A stretch of DNA of 64,000 nucleotides, taken from Flavobacterium franklandianum (GTDB taxonomy: Bacteria; Bacteroidota; Bacteroidia; Flavobacteriales; Flavobacteriaceae). The notes beneath the pieces are model-generated. The model worked only from the letters and a program-made list of their open reading frames with translations, did no database searches and was not told the origin of the DNA. The stretch lies in assembly GCF_007097365.1 (NCBI RefSeq), contig NZ_VJZR01000002.1:391464-455463 (forward strand). The letters run 5' to 3'. The position numbers and the translations under genes are program-made. Below, piece by piece: positions 18,017 through 28,131 of the stretch (position 1 is its first letter; each line of letters opens with the position of its first letter).

Positions 18017-18712
18017 AAAAAACAACCCAAAATTATAAAATTTTAGAGGTTCAGATTAACAACAATTAATCGGAACCTCATTTTTTTTAAATGAACTAGA
18101 TCTCTTACTATATTTGTCAAAATGCTGAACTTCGAAAGCGCTAAAAGTGACAAAAAACAATCAAACTTTTATAGAATTCTAATTGGTGTTAATAAAAAAC
18201 GAAATTTTTCCACTACTTTTCAATTTTAACACCAACTTTTGATTTAGAGATAATAGGCATCTTCTTCTTTGTTTTATAAAGCCGAAATCGATTGAACTGT
18301 ATTTTATCGATTTTTAAAATCCTTTGAACAGATTTATTATTGTAGTAAGAAAATCTTATATATTTTTGAAAATGATAATAGATAAAGAAGCAAAAATGAG
18401 GATATTTTGTGTTTTGTAAACACGCAGCACTAATTGAAACAATAATAAGAAATTATTTTTGTTCCATTTTTGAATAAATTAGTGTGCAAAACGCGACTTA
18501 GCCTTGATTTGAATAACCCTTTTATCCATTCAAAATATTATTTATCTAATTATCAATAATTTTCAAGAGTAATTGGATAGTTTATATGGGACTGTCGTTG
18601 GGGTACCCTTATTCAATTCTTAAAAAATGCTTACAATTTTAAGAAATTAATTTACCAATCAATTGAATTATAATGCACCAAATATACCTAATTAATGTAA
18701 AAAACTAGAAAG
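18017..18712. other. Intergenic region, about 700 bp, terminator plus unexplained sequence
   Basis: The first 70 bp contain the terminator of the secreted-protein operon. The remaining 600 bp hold no credible gene. A 10-bp perfect inverted repeat, ttggtgttaa at 18183-18192 and ttaacaccaa at 18226-18235, lies 33 bp apart; its role is unknown. No convincing promoter box for the following gene was found. Confidence 0.6.
18046..18088 (+). terminator. Rho-independent terminator of the secreted-protein operon
   Basis: The arms gaggttc (18046-18052) and gaacctc (18073-18079) enclose a second paired block gattaa / ttaatc and a six-base loop. A run of T follows at 18081-18088. It lies 30 bp after the stop of the beta-helix gene. 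Confidence 0.88.
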
Positions 18713-19138
18713 ATGAAAACAGGAATAACCTTTAGTGCCTTCGATTTGTTACACGCAGGGCATGTAAAAATGCTTGAAGAAGCAAAACTTCATTGTGATT
18801 ATTTAATTGTGGGCTTACAGACTGATCCTACTTTGGACCGTCCAACAAAAAATAAACCTACACAAACTGTAGTCGAACGTTACATTCAATTGAAAGCCTG
18901 CAAGTTTGTGGATGAAGTGGTTCCTTATGCTACTGAGCAAGACTTGGAAGACATCTTGAAGTCATTCACCATTGATGTCCGCATTGTGGGTGATGAATAC
19001 AAGAACACAGATTTCACTGGCAGAACGTATTGTGAGGACAAGGGAATCGAACTTTTTTTTAATACTAGAGACCATCGTTTTTCAAGTACAATTCTTCGTC
19101 AAGAAGTGTATAAAAAAGAACTTTCAAACATATACTAA
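18713..19138 (+). CDS. Cytidylyltransferase-like nucleotidyltransferase (TagD/GCT type)
   Basis: A 141-residue member of the small nucleotidyltransferase family that activates phospho-alcohols such as glycerol-3-phosphate with CTP. The signature HAGH is at residues 14-17 and the C-terminal motif is RFSSTILR, a variant of the R-x-x-G-I-S-T-T class motif. Length matches the 130-140 residues of the family. As first gene of the exopolysaccharide region it could make a CDP-activated group for decoration of the polymer. However, the altered C-terminal motif makes the exact substrate uncertain and an adenylyl or other cytidylyl transfer is possible. Confidence 0.85.
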   Translation: MKTGITFSAFDLLHAGHVKMLEEAKLHCDYLIVGLQTDPTLDRPTKNKPTQTVVERYIQLKACKFVDEVVPYATEQDLEDILKSFTIDVRIVGDEYKNTDFTGRTYCEDKGIELFFNTRDHRFSSTILRQEVYKKELSNIY

Positions 19139-19298
19139 TGAACACTAGATAATGCATTTGTATTTGAGCTCTATGGTAATGTCTAATTTGATTATTATTC
19201 AGAAAGATCAAAATTGGATAGAGAATATTTTATCCTTTTGCATTAAAGGGAGTATAGTATTAAATATATAAATATATTTGAAGAAAAATTAATATACA

Positions 19299-20711
19299 AT
19301 GAAAATAAAAAATATCTGTTGTCTTGGCGCTGGTTATGTTGGTGGTCCAACGATGTCGGTTATCGCGTTAAAGTGTCCTGAAATTAAAGTGACTGTGGTC
19401 GATTTAAATGAAGCACGAATTGCTGCTTGGAATGATGAAAATTTAGATAATTTACCAGTCTATGAACCCAGATTGGCCGAAGTTGTTGGTGAAGCCAGAG
19501 GGCGTAATCTTTTTTTCTCTACAGATGTTGATGCTGCAATTGATGCTGCAGATATGATTTTTATCGCAGTAAATACGCCAACTAAAACTTACGGAGAAGG
19601 GAAAGGCATGGCTGCAGACCTTAAATTTGTAGAATTGTGTGCTAGACAAATAGCCCGAATAGCAAAAAACGATAAAATTATTGTCGAAAAATCAACATTA
19701 CCTGTTCGTACAGCCGAAACCCTCCAAACCATTCTGGACAGTACGGGAAATGGTGTACATTTCGAGGTGTTATCTAATCCAGAATTTTTGGCTGAAGGAA
19801 CTGCTATTGAAGATTTATTTAATGCCGATAGGGTACTAATAGGGGGGAAACAAACTCCTAAAGGCAAAGAAGCAATTCAAGCTCTGGTTGATGTGTATGC
19901 ACATTGGTTGACACCAAAGCAAATATTAACCACTAATGTTTGGTCTTCTGAATTGTCTAAATTGACAGCAAATGCTTTTTTGGCACAACGCATATCTTCT
20001 ATTAATGCACTTTCGGCTTTGTGTGAAGTTACAGAGGCTGATGTCGACGAGGTGGCCAATGCCATTGGAACGGATAGCCGTATAGGACCTAAATTTTTGA
20101 AAGCCTCGGTAGGATTTGGAGGTTCATGTTTTCAGAAAGATATCTTAAATTTGGTTTATTTGTGTCGCTTTTTTAATTTACCAGAAGTTGCCCATTATTG
20201 GGAGCAAGTAATTATATTGAACGATTACCAAAAATCGCGTTTTGCCAAAAAAATTATCAGTTCGTTATTTAATACCGTAAGCGACAAAAAAATTACTTTT
20301 TTGGGTTGGGCGTTCAAGAAAGATACGAATGACACCCGAGAGTCTGCAGCCATTTATGTAGCGGAACATCTAATCGAGGATGGTGCTCAAATACATGTTT
20401 ATGACCCTAAAGTTTCTGAGGCAAAAATTAAAGCCGATATGAGCTATTTATGGGAATTAAATGGGCTTACAGAGCAAAAAATAGCATTAAAATTGAAACA
20501 AATTTTTGTTTATAAAACTCCTATGGAGGCTTTGAATCAGGCTCACGCTGTTGCGGTAATGACCGAGTGGGACGAATTTAAAACCTACGATTGGGAAGGT
20601 ATTTATACCAAGATGTATAAACCCGCTTTTGTATTTGATGGTCGTAACATTCTTGATGTAGAAAAATTAATAGCAATTGGTTTTCAGGTCAAAGGAATTG
20701 GGAAAGGGTAA
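19299..20711 (+). CDS. ugd: UDP-glucose 6-dehydrogenase
   Basis: A 470-residue cytosolic NAD-dependent enzyme oxidising UDP-glucose to UDP-glucuronate. The N-terminal Rossmann motif is GAGYVGGPT (residues 10-18). The catalytic cysteine is Cys 277 in [10 protein letters not shown], and the C-terminal UDP-binding domain has [18 protein letters not shown]. Length and the segments around [12 protein letters not shown] and [11 protein letters not shown] resemble the longer, animal-like branch of the family (which has Cys 276) rather than the roughly 390-residue E. coli Ugd. It supplies UDP-GlcA for the exopolysaccharide and for the UDP-glucuronate decarboxylase encoded at 33869. Confidence 0.95.
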   Translation: MKIKNICCLGAGYVGGPTMSVIALKCPEIKVTVVDLNEARIAAWNDENLDNLPVYEPRLAEVVGEARGRNLFFSTDVDAAIDAADMIFIAVNTPTKTYGEGKGMAADLKFVELCARQIARIAKNDKIIVEKSTLPVRTAETLQTILDSTGNGVHFEVLSNPEFLAEGTAIEDLFNADRVLIGGKQTPKGKEAIQALVDVYAHWLTPKQILTTNVWSSELSKLTANAFLAQRISSINALSALCEVTEADVDEVANAIGTDSRIGPKFLKASVGFGGSCFQKDILNLVYLCRFFNLPEVAHYWEQVIILNDYQKSRFAKKIISSLFNTVSDKKITFLGWAFKKDTNDTRESAAIYVAEHLIEDGAQIHVYDPKVSEAKIKADMSYLWELNGLTEQKIALKLKQIFVYKTPMEALNQAHAVAVMTEWDEFKTYDWEGIYTKMYKPAFVFDGRNILDVEKLIAIGFQVKGIGKG

Positions 20712-20758
20712 CCTTCTTAATTAAAAAAAAATTATTTTTAACGATTTAATTCCATCAC

Positions 20759-22051
20759 TTGAAAAATATTTTAATAAAATTAAAACGACATCCTAAGTAC
20801 AATACAATCGTTAGTTGGGGAAAGTTAATTTCGATAACTGGCGGTGCTCAAATTATTGTGCAGGCTGTGGGGTTTGCCTCAGGTATTTTAATTATTCGTT
20901 TATTACCAGTTCAGGAATATGCCTATTATACTCTGGCAAATACCATGTTGGGAACAATGGCAATACTCACGGATGGCGGTATCAGTACTAGTGTATTGGC
21001 TCAAGGAGGAAAAGTATGGCAGAATAATGAAAAAATGGGAATTGTTTTGGCTACCGGTTTAGATTTAATGCGGAAATTTGGAATTGTGAGCCTATTAGTA
21101 TCTGTGCCAATTTTATTTTATCTTTTAGTACATAATGGAGCTAGTTGGTTAACATCCTTACTCATTGCATTAGCTTTAATTCCAGCTTTTTACGCTGCTT
21201 TGTCAGACTCTGTGCTTGAAATTATACCTAAATTGCATCAAGCTATACTTCCTTTGCAAAAAAATCAAGTTGAAGTTGGTTTGGGCAGGTTATTATTAAC
21301 AGCTTTGACATTGTTTCTATTTCCTTGGGCATTTGTGGGTATTTTAGCTTCTGGCATTCCTCGAATTTGGGGTAATTTTCAATTGAGCAAGATGGGTTAT
21401 GAATATGCAGACAAGAATCAACAACCCGATAGAGAAATACGTCTCGAAATTTTAGCTTTAGTTAAGAAAATTATGCCAACTTCTATTTACTTTTGTGTGT
21501 CTGGTCAAATTACTATTTGGCTAATTTCAATTTTTGGAAATACAACTTCTCTAGCACAGCTGGGTGCTTTAGGCAGAATTAGTATACTATTATCTGTTTT
21601 GGGCACAATAATTGGAACATTAATAATTCCTCGTTTTGCAAAATTGGCATTGGAAAAAAAAATACTATTACAACGTTTTATTCAAATCATGTTGATACTA
21701 ATTGTATCGTCAAGCTTGATAGTTTTGTTCGTTTACTTTTTTCCAATTCCAATACTTTGGATTCTTGGTAAAGACTATAAGAGTTTAAATTACGAACTTG
21801 TGTTAAGTTTTGTTGGCAGTTGTATTGGTTTGATATCTGGAATTGCATTTTCTTTGTATAGTAGTAGAGGTTGGGCATTGCCACCAGTTGTGTTAATTAC
21901 TATTAATTTGTTGGCAATAATTATCTTTGCTAGCTTATTAGATTTAAGTAGTTTAAAAGGAGTTTTGTATTTAAATATAGCTTTGGGTTTAGTCGCATTA
22001 TTGCAAACTACTTTGTTCAGTGTATTCAAAATCATACAAATAAAAAAATAA
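20759..22051 (+). CDS. Polysaccharide flippase, Wzx-like (MATE/MOP superfamily)
   Basis: A 430-residue integral membrane protein with about ten to twelve hydrophobic segments, starting at a TTG (20759-20761), which is the first start that keeps the usual N-terminal region before helix 1. The opening ISITGGAQIIVQAVGFASGILIIRLLP is typical of lipid-linked oligosaccharide flippases. It should move the undecaprenyl-linked repeat unit across the inner membrane. It lies 47 bp after ugd and 5 bp before the next gene, so it is within the same transcript. Assignment to Wzx is by topology and context. Confidence 0.85.
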   Translation: MKNILIKLKRHPKYNTIVSWGKLISITGGAQIIVQAVGFASGILIIRLLPVQEYAYYTLANTMLGTMAILTDGGISTSVLAQGGKVWQNNEKMGIVLATGLDLMRKFGIVSLLVSVPILFYLLVHNGASWLTSLLIALALIPAFYAALSDSVLEIIPKLHQAILPLQKNQVEVGLGRLLLTALTLFLFPWAFVGILASGIPRIWGNFQLSKMGYEYADKNQQPDREIRLEILALVKKIMPTSIYFCVSGQITIWLISIFGNTTSLAQLGALGRISILLSVLGTIIGTLIIPRFAKLALEKKILLQRFIQIMLILIVSSSLIVLFVYFFPIPILWILGKDYKSLNYELVLSFVGSCIGLISGIAFSLYSSRGWALPPVVLITINLLAIIIFASLLDLSSLKGVLYLNIALGLVALLQTTLFSVFKIIQIKK

Positions 22052-22056
22052 TAGCT

Positions 22057-22617
22057 ATGAAACGACCAAACATAGTCGCTTTAATAAATATTAAAGTTCG
22101 TAACTTTGTTCAAAATATTTCTCTTATTTTATTTAAAGTAAGAGGTATGCAGGCGGGTAGTGGTACCCAAATTGGGAAAATGAGGTGTGATTGGCCGAAC
22201 AAATTAATTTTAGGTAGCTATTGTGAGATACAAGATGATGTTGATTTTAGATTATGGCACCCCTTTAATGATAGTTCATATATTAAATTAGGGGATAAAG
22301 TGTTTATTGGTCACGCTTGTGAGTTTGTTTGTAATACTAAGATTGTTATTGGTAGTAACTGCTTAATTGCTAGTAAATGTACAATTAATGATACAGGACA
22401 TGAGTTTAATCGTAATGCAAATATTAATTTGCAACCAATAACAAGTAAAGAAATTATTATTGAAGATGATGTATGGATTGGTACATCGTGTGTTATATTG
22501 CAGGGAGTTACTATTGGTAAGGGAAGTATTATTGCAGCAGGATCAGTAGTAAACAAATCAGTTCCATCATACGAAATTTGGGCTGGTGTACCTGCGCGTT
22601 TCATTAAAAAAAGATAA
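22057..22617 (+). CDS. Hexapeptide-repeat acyltransferase
   Basis: A 186-residue left-handed beta-helix acyltransferase. Repeats such as IKLGDKVFIG, IVIGSNCLIA, IIIEDDVWIG and VTIGKGSIIA show the hexapeptide pattern. The catalytic His is probably in DTGHEFN. The C-terminus (VPSYEIWAGVPARFIKKR) is standard for O-acetyltransferases of the LacA/WcaF/NodL type. It is expected to acetylate a sugar of the repeat unit in the cytoplasm. It follows the flippase gene at 5 bp. Which sugar is modified cannot be read from the sequence. Confidence 0.88.
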   Translation: MKRPNIVALINIKVRNFVQNISLILFKVRGMQAGSGTQIGKMRCDWPNKLILGSYCEIQDDVDFRLWHPFNDSSYIKLGDKVFIGHACEFVCNTKIVIGSNCLIASKCTINDTGHEFNRNANINLQPITSKEIIIEDDVWIGTSCVILQGVTIGKGSIIAAGSVVNKSVPSYEIWAGVPARFIKKR

Positions 22618-22706
22618 TATAATATTTTTAAAATGAATTTTTTAAAATGAGTTATAATTTTTAAAAATATTAATTAAAATTTCTAATAATTAAAAAAATA
22701 TAAAAT

Positions 22707-23513
22707 ATGTTTCTATCAGTAATAATACCCACATACAATAGATATGATTTATTGAGAAAATGTTTGGATAATTTAATGCCTGATGTTCAGACTATTGATT
22801 CAACAAAATTTGAGATAATTGTAAGCGATGATAGCAAACAAAACGAAGAAATTAAAAATTTAAAAAGCGAATATCCTTTTGTTCATTTTATTTCTGGACC
22901 TCAAAAAGGGCCTGCATCAAATAGAAATAATGGAGCAAAACAAGCAAAAGGAGATTGGCTTGTTTTTATTGATGATGATTGTCTTCCAGATCATGACATC
23001 TTATTGTCATATTTAAATGAAATTAATAAAGGAGTTTATAGAGGTATTGAAGGGTATATAAATGCAGATAGACATAGAGAAAGATTTGATGAACAATGCC
23101 CTATGAATTTAACTGGAGGTTGTTTTTGGACTTGTAATATCGCAGTTGAAAAAGAAGTTTTTAATAAATTAGGAGGTTTTGATGAAGGTTTTCCATTTGC
23201 AGCTCTTGAAGATACTGATTTTTATGAAAGACTAAAAGCGGTTGTAAATACTACTTTTATTGCAAGTGCAAAGGTAATACATCCGTGGCGTAGAGCTGAT
23301 AAATGGGCCAATTATAAAAAATGGATAAAATCTCATCAATATGCAATTAAAAAAGCAAATACTCCAAAGAATTTTAAATATCGTGTGAAAAGAATAAATT
23401 TGTTTGTTGGATCTTTTTTTAAAAATGGTAAGAATTTGTTAGAATATAAATTTAAAGGATTTTATTTTTATCTTGAGATTTCTTATTGTCATTTTTTATT
23501 GATTTTTTATTAG
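22707..23513 (+). CDS. Glycosyltransferase family 2
   Basis: A 268-residue GT-A fold glycosyltransferase. The N-terminus is FLSVIIPTYNRYDLL and the nucleotide/metal motif is VFIDDDCLPD around residue 90. A later acidic motif is ALEDTDFYERL, the usual catalytic region, followed by basic helices and a hydrophobic C-terminus. It should add one sugar to the lipid-linked exopolysaccharide unit on the inner face of the membrane. The base composition here is more AT-rich than in ugd, as in the next two genes. Confidence 0.9.
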   Translation: MFLSVIIPTYNRYDLLRKCLDNLMPDVQTIDSTKFEIIVSDDSKQNEEIKNLKSEYPFVHFISGPQKGPASNRNNGAKQAKGDWLVFIDDDCLPDHDILLSYLNEINKGVYRGIEGYINADRHRERFDEQCPMNLTGGCFWTCNIAVEKEVFNKLGGFDEGFPFAALEDTDFYERLKAVVNTTFIASAKVIHPWRRADKWANYKKWIKSHQYAIKKANTPKNFKYRVKRINLFVGSFFKNGKNLLEYKFKGFYFYLEISYCHFLLIFY

Positions 23514-23963
23514 ATTTTATTTTCTAATATAAATGTAACAATCATTTACAACAGTCCAAATTAGAAATGAAAATTAGGAAGACAACTTTTAAAATTACGA
23601 TACTATTTGGCAAATTTTAAAAAGTTTTAAAAATAATTTTAATTAATTTACATTATTTTTGAATTTGATATTTTAAAACAATTTGACTGTTTATAATTTT
23701 AATTTTTTTTGAAATGCATTTTTTTTGATAAAATAGAAATTAAATTTTTCAATTTTCTTGCAATTAGAAAAAGTAAATTAGTTATTTTTTTTAACACAAC
23801 CAGAAAAAAATAATTTAATATAATATTGAATCAACGGATTTTGAATTAATTTTTGTTAAATTGAATGATTTTTTAAAAAATTATCCTCTAAAATATTTAA
23901 GAAGCTTTTTGATATAATAAAAATACAAACCTTTTTTAGAACATTAAACAAGTTACATAAAAA
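23514..23963. other. Very AT-rich intergenic gap, 450 bp, no gene seen
   Basis: Long runs of A and T dominate, with no open frame of interest, no clear terminator hairpin and no TAnnTTTG promoter with correct spacing that I could confirm. It is an unusually long gap inside an otherwise tight locus and may be the scar of a lost gene or a recombination junction. Confidence 0.55.
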
Positions 23964-24914
23964 ATGAACAAAATTAGTCTTATAATTCCTACATATAAAA
24001 GAATAATTGATTTTCAAAGAACACTTATATCAGTATATAAACAAATTAATGACATTGATGAAGTCATAATTGTAATTGGACCAAATGATATTGAAAGTTT
24101 CAATTTAGCAATACAATATAAAGGTCTTAATGACAATTTTAAAGTTATTCAAATTCAAAAAGCAAGTGTGGTAAATGCTTTAAATTGTGGTTTACTTAAA
24201 AGTACTAAAGATATTATTTGTTTGACAGATGATGATATTGTACTTCCCGAAGGATGGGCAAAAAGAATTAAAGAAGGATTTTTAAATGACCCTAAAATGG
24301 GAGCTTTTGGAGGCCCTGATAAACTAACTGATAAAAACCTTGATTCTAAATATGGATATAATCCTGTAAAAGAAGTTGGTGTATTTAAATGGAATACTAT
24401 GGTAGGGAATCATCATCTTGGAATTATTAAATCACCATCAGAAGTTGATGTTTTGAAAGGAGTAAACTTATCTTTTAAAAGAGAAGCATTAAAAAGCATG
24501 TGTATTGATAGTTTTTTAGAATTTAAGGGAGCTGAGCAATGTTGGGAGATAGATTTAGCTCAAAGAATCCAAGCAAATGGGTTTAAAATTATATATGATA
24601 ATGATAATTTTTTATACCATTTTATTAGTCAACGTGAATCCTATGATAAAAGAGGGGATATCTTTTCTGAATTGAATTACAACAAAACACTCAATATAAA
24701 TTATGTTTATGCAAAATTTAGACCTTTATATGAGATATTTTTTTTAATTTTTAAACAATTTTTTATAGGATCCAAAATTCAGCCTGGTATTATAAGAGCA
24801 TTTTTTATGATTAAAAAGAACGGTTTAAAAGTCGTTTATTTGCCATTTAAAAATTGTATCCCTATTTATTTAGGACTATTTGGAGGTTTTAAAAAAAGAT
24901 TCAAAAAGAAATAA
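23964..24914 (+). CDS. Glycosyltransferase family 2
   Basis: A 316-residue GT-A enzyme. N-terminal ISLIIPTYKRIIDFQRTL and the metal-binding ICLTDDDIVLPEGW near residue 90 mark GT2. A second acidic motif is in GAEQCWEIDLAQRI near 190-205. The C-terminal 70 residues are hydrophobic and basic (FFLIFKQFFIG...FMIKKNGLKVV) and probably attach to the membrane. It acts in exopolysaccharide repeat-unit assembly; sugar specificity is unknown. Confidence 0.9.
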   Translation: MNKISLIIPTYKRIIDFQRTLISVYKQINDIDEVIIVIGPNDIESFNLAIQYKGLNDNFKVIQIQKASVVNALNCGLLKSTKDIICLTDDDIVLPEGWAKRIKEGFLNDPKMGAFGGPDKLTDKNLDSKYGYNPVKEVGVFKWNTMVGNHHLGIIKSPSEVDVLKGVNLSFKREALKSMCIDSFLEFKGAEQCWEIDLAQRIQANGFKIIYDNDNFLYHFISQRESYDKRGDIFSELNYNKTLNINYVYAKFRPLYEIFFLIFKQFFIGSKIQPGIIRAFFMIKKNGLKVVYLPFKNCIPIYLGLFGGFKKRFKKK

Positions 24915-24969
24915 AATTATGGAATAAAATAAGATATAATTTTTTTAGTTAATTATAAATTTAATTTTT

Positions 24970-25560
24970 ATGGCCAGTCTTAATTATTTATGGATAAATC
25001 GTTCAAAATATAAATTTTTTAGTAAAGTATTTTTTATTTGTTGGGTAAAAAGAATTTTTACTTTACAAGATGTTATTTTATTTAATTTTCGAAGAAGAAA
25101 ACTTGTCAGAAAAGGTGCTAAAATATCTGATACTGCTGAAATGGGGATAGCCAAAATTGGAGGAAATAAAAGAAATTTAACGGTTGGAGAATTTTCTTTT
25201 ATTGGTAGAGTTGAGATTGCCTTGCATGATAAAGTAACTATAGGAAAATATGTTTGCATCAATGATGGTGTAGTTATCTTAAGTGCCTCACATGATGTTT
25301 TGGATTCGTTCTGGCGTCATAAAAAAGCTCCAATTTTTATAGACGATTATGCTTGGATAGCTACGAATGCAATTATTTTGCCGGGTGTACGAATTGGAAA
25401 AGGGGCAGTTGTGGGAGCTGGTGCTGTAGTAAGTAAAAATGTAAACGACTATGCTATTGTAATAGGTAATCCAGCAAAAGAAATAGAAAAAAAGAGAATA
25501 GAAGTTTTGAATTATAATCCTTGTGAATTTCTTGCCACAAATAACGCTTGGTTAAAATGA
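24970..25560 (+). CDS. Hexapeptide-repeat acyltransferase
   Basis: A 196-residue left-handed beta-helix transferase. Repeats include VTIGKYVCIN, IFIDDYAWIA and VRIGKGAVVG. The catalytic His is in LSASHDVLDS, a layout like the WcaF/colanic-acid acetyltransferases. The C-terminal VIGNPAKEIEKKR is standard. Its stop overlaps the ATG of the following glycosyltransferase gene by 4 bp, so translation is coupled. Confidence 0.88.
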   Translation: MASLNYLWINRSKYKFFSKVFFICWVKRIFTLQDVILFNFRRRKLVRKGAKISDTAEMGIAKIGGNKRNLTVGEFSFIGRVEIALHDKVTIGKYVCINDGVVILSASHDVLDSFWRHKKAPIFIDDYAWIATNAIILPGVRIGKGAVVGAGAVVSKNVNDYAIVIGNPAKEIEKKRIEVLNYNPCEFLATNNAWLK

Positions 25561-26798
25561 TATTGTTTTCTCATCCCACATTAAACGCAAATGCAAAAGC
25601 CTTAATAAATGGTTTACACAAAAAAAATTTTTTATTTAAATTATATACTTGTGTTGCTATTTTTCAAGGTCAATTATTATTCAAATTAGGTGAACAATCT
25701 AAATTAAAAGATTTAAAAAGAAGAAGTTTAGATAAATCGTGGCAGCCTTACACAAAATCAAAATCTTTTTATGAGTTTGGTCGTTTATTGGCTTCAAAAT
25801 TACATTTAGACTTTTTATTGTCCCACGAAAAAGGTTTTTTTTGCATTGATAAGGTGTACCAAAAACACGATAAATGGGTGGCAAATAGTTTAGTTGCGGC
25901 CAAAAAAGAAGGAATTACAGGGGTATATGCCTATGAAGATGGGGCTTTAGCCACTTTTGCTAAAGCAAAAAAATTGGATATAAATTGTATTTATGATTTA
26001 CCTATTGGTTATTGGAAAAGTGCTCGTTTGTTAATGCAAAATGAATTTGACTCCAATCCAAATTGGTCTGAAACACTCACAGGGTTTAATGATTCTCAAA
26101 CCAAGTTACATAAAAAAGACCAAGAACTATCTTTAGCTGATATTGTTTTTGTAGCAAGCAGTTTTACCAAAAAAACATTAGAAGAGTATCCTGGAAATTT
26201 ACCAGAAATAAAAGTTATACCTTATGGTTTTCCAGAAGTTAGTCAAAAAAAAAAATATCTATCCCTAGTTAATCGTAAACTAAAAATTTTATTTGTTGGT
26301 GGTTTATCGCAACGAAAAGGACTTTCGTATTTATTTGAAGCTGTAGAAGGATTACAAAATAAAGTGGAGTTAACTATTATAGGAAATAAAGCTGTTCCTA
26401 ACTGCAACGCATTAAACATCGCTTTAGAACAACATCATTGGATACCATCATTGTCTCATGATCAAGTGTTATCTTGTATGCGCGAACATGATGTTTTTGT
26501 TTTTCCTTCTCTTTTTGAAGGTTTTGGTTTGGTGATTACAGAGGCAATGTCGCAAGGGGTTCCCGTTATTACAACAGATCGTACAGCAGGGCCGGACGTA
26601 ATCAAGGATGGCGTGGATGGATGGATTGTGCCAGCAGGCTCTTCTGAGGCAATCAAAGAAGTCTTCACTAAAATACTTGAAACACCAGAAATTGTAGAAC
26701 AATTCGGACTTGCTGCTCAACAAAAAGCTCAAACTAGACCATGGGCGGTTTATGGTCAAGAGATGGCAGATGCACTTTCATCGTTAAAGCAGGTATAA
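25557..26798 (+). CDS. Glycosyltransferase family 4 (GT-B fold)
   Basis: A 413-residue GT-B enzyme. I choose the ATG at 25557, which overlaps the preceding stop as ATGA, rather than the TTG nine bases upstream. The C-terminal domain has ILFVGGLSQRKGLSYLFEA and the E-x7-E type motif in FPSLFEGFGLVITEAMSQG, then GVPVITTDRTAGPDVI, which bind the sugar nucleotide. The retaining mechanism is known for GT4. It builds the exopolysaccharide unit. Confidence 0.92.
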   Translation: MILFSHPTLNANAKALINGLHKKNFLFKLYTCVAIFQGQLLFKLGEQSKLKDLKRRSLDKSWQPYTKSKSFYEFGRLLASKLHLDFLLSHEKGFFCIDKVYQKHDKWVANSLVAAKKEGITGVYAYEDGALATFAKAKKLDINCIYDLPIGYWKSARLLMQNEFDSNPNWSETLTGFNDSQTKLHKKDQELSLADIVFVASSFTKKTLEEYPGNLPEIKVIPYGFPEVSQKKKYLSLVNRKLKILFVGGLSQRKGLSYLFEAVEGLQNKVELTIIGNKAVPNCNALNIALEQHHWIPSLSHDQVLSCMREHDVFVFPSLFEGFGLVITEAMSQGVPVITTDRTAGPDVIKDGVDGWIVPAGSSEAIKEVFTKILETPEIVEQFGLAAQQKAQTRPWAVYGQEMADALSSLKQV

Positions 26799-26808
26799 AA
26801 AAAGAGTG

Positions 26809-28131
26809 ATGAATACAGTTTCAGATCAAGCGGTAATTCCGAATTATAATGCAATAAAAATAGCCATTTGGTTGTATTTTTTACTTTGGATTTTTGAAGG
26901 AGCATTAAGAAAATGGATTTTACCTAGCTTAGCTACCCCTTTGTTGATTGTTCGTGATCCAATTGCAGTTTATATTATAATTAAGGCTTTAAATTTGAAT
27001 GTAAAATTTTTAAATCCTTATGTAGTTTTAAGTGCAATTTTTACATTATTAGGATTGGTAGTAACACTAACTTTTGGTCATGGGAATCTATTTGTAGGGC
27101 TGTATGGAGCAAGGATTATGATGCTACATTTTCCTTTGGTTTTTATCATTGGTTCTGTTTTTTCAAAAGAGGATGTGCTAAAATTAGGTCGTGCGATGTT
27201 GGTTGTCAACATCTTGGTAACATTAATTGTTTATTTTCAATTTACAAGTCCACAATCCGCTTTTATTAATATCGGAATTGGAGGGGAGGGAAGTGCCGGT
27301 TTTTCGGGGGCAATGGGCTATTTTAGACCTTCTGGTACTTTTTCATTTACCTCAGGGTTGTCTATTTTTTATTCTGCAGTGTCAGTATTTATATTTTATT
27401 TTTGGTTGTCCAAAGAACCTTGTCCCAAAATCTTACTTTATGCAAGTACTACAACATTAGTTATAGCCCTACCGCTTACCATTAGCCGAGGTGCAGTTGT
27501 TAGTGTACTCATAGTTGGTTTGTTTGCCATAATGGCTTCGGTTACCAGTGCCAAAATGATGTTTAAAATAATAATAGTAGGTGTTGTATTATATTGTGTA
27601 ATACTTATTTTACAGCAATATTCAACTTTATTTAACTTAAGTTCAAAAGTATTTATGCATCGTGTTGATGCTGCTAATAAAAGCACTAGTGGAGGTGGTT
27701 TAACAGACTCAATTTTGTTAAGAATGTTAAATGATTTTATGCAGCCAATTGTTGATTTATTCAATCAACCGTTGTTTGCGGGTAATTTGGGTATGGGTAC
27801 CAATGCTGGAGCAAAAATGTTATCTGGTAAAGTGGATTTCTTAATTGCAGAAACAGAGTTTAGTCGTTTGGCGGGAGAACAAGGAATTATTTTTGGAGGG
27901 GGACTAATTATTCTACGTCTATTTTTTGCAGCCAATATTGCTATTCAATCATGGAATTTACCAAAAGAAGAAAAATTACTCCCCTTTATTATTTGCGGAG
28001 CCGCTTGTGCTGCAATTGCACAGGGTCAATGGGCGCAACCTAGTATTTTAGGATATGGTGTCAGTATGGCAGGCTTAGTAATGGCTAGTTTGAAAAAAAA
28101 TGAAACTCCTTCAGAAAAAAATATTTTATGA
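26809..28131 (+). CDS. O-antigen/exopolysaccharide polymerase-like membrane protein (Wzy type)
   Basis: A 440-residue polytopic membrane protein with roughly ten or more hydrophobic segments and a large loop between about 270 and 330, as in Wzy and ligase proteins. The early segment WIFEGALRKWILP recurs in Bacteroidota proteins of this type. A GTG directly precedes the chosen ATG at 26809; either start changes only one residue. In context, with one flippase and one exporter, it is the best candidate for the polymerase that joins repeat units in the periplasm. Its stop overlaps the next start by 4 bp. Confidence 0.8.
   Translation: MNTVSDQAVIPNYNAIKIAIWLYFLLWIFEGALRKWILPSLATPLLIVRDPIAVYIIIKALNLNVKFLNPYVVLSAIFTLLGLVVTLTFGHGNLFVGLYGARIMMLHFPLVFIIGSVFSKEDVLKLGRAMLVVNILVTLIVYFQFTSPQSAFINIGIGGEGSAGFSGAMGYFRPSGTFSFTSGLSIFYSAVSVFIFYFWLSKEPCPKILLYASTTTLVIALPLTISRGAVVSVLIVGLFAIMASVTSAKMMFKIIIVGVVLYCVILILQQYSTLFNLSSKVFMHRVDAANKSTSGGGLTDSILLRMLNDFMQPIVDLFNQPLFAGNLGMGTNAGAKMLSGKVDFLIAETEFSRLAGEQGIIFGGGLIILRLFFAANIAIQSWNLPKEEKLLPFIICGAACAAIAQGQWAQPSILGYGVSMAGLVMASLKKNETPSEKNIL

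Noticed and set aside
23514-23963. Possible CRISPR or repeat array in the AT-rich gap
   Set aside because: No regularly spaced repeats were found; apparent repetition is due to A/T homopolymer runs.
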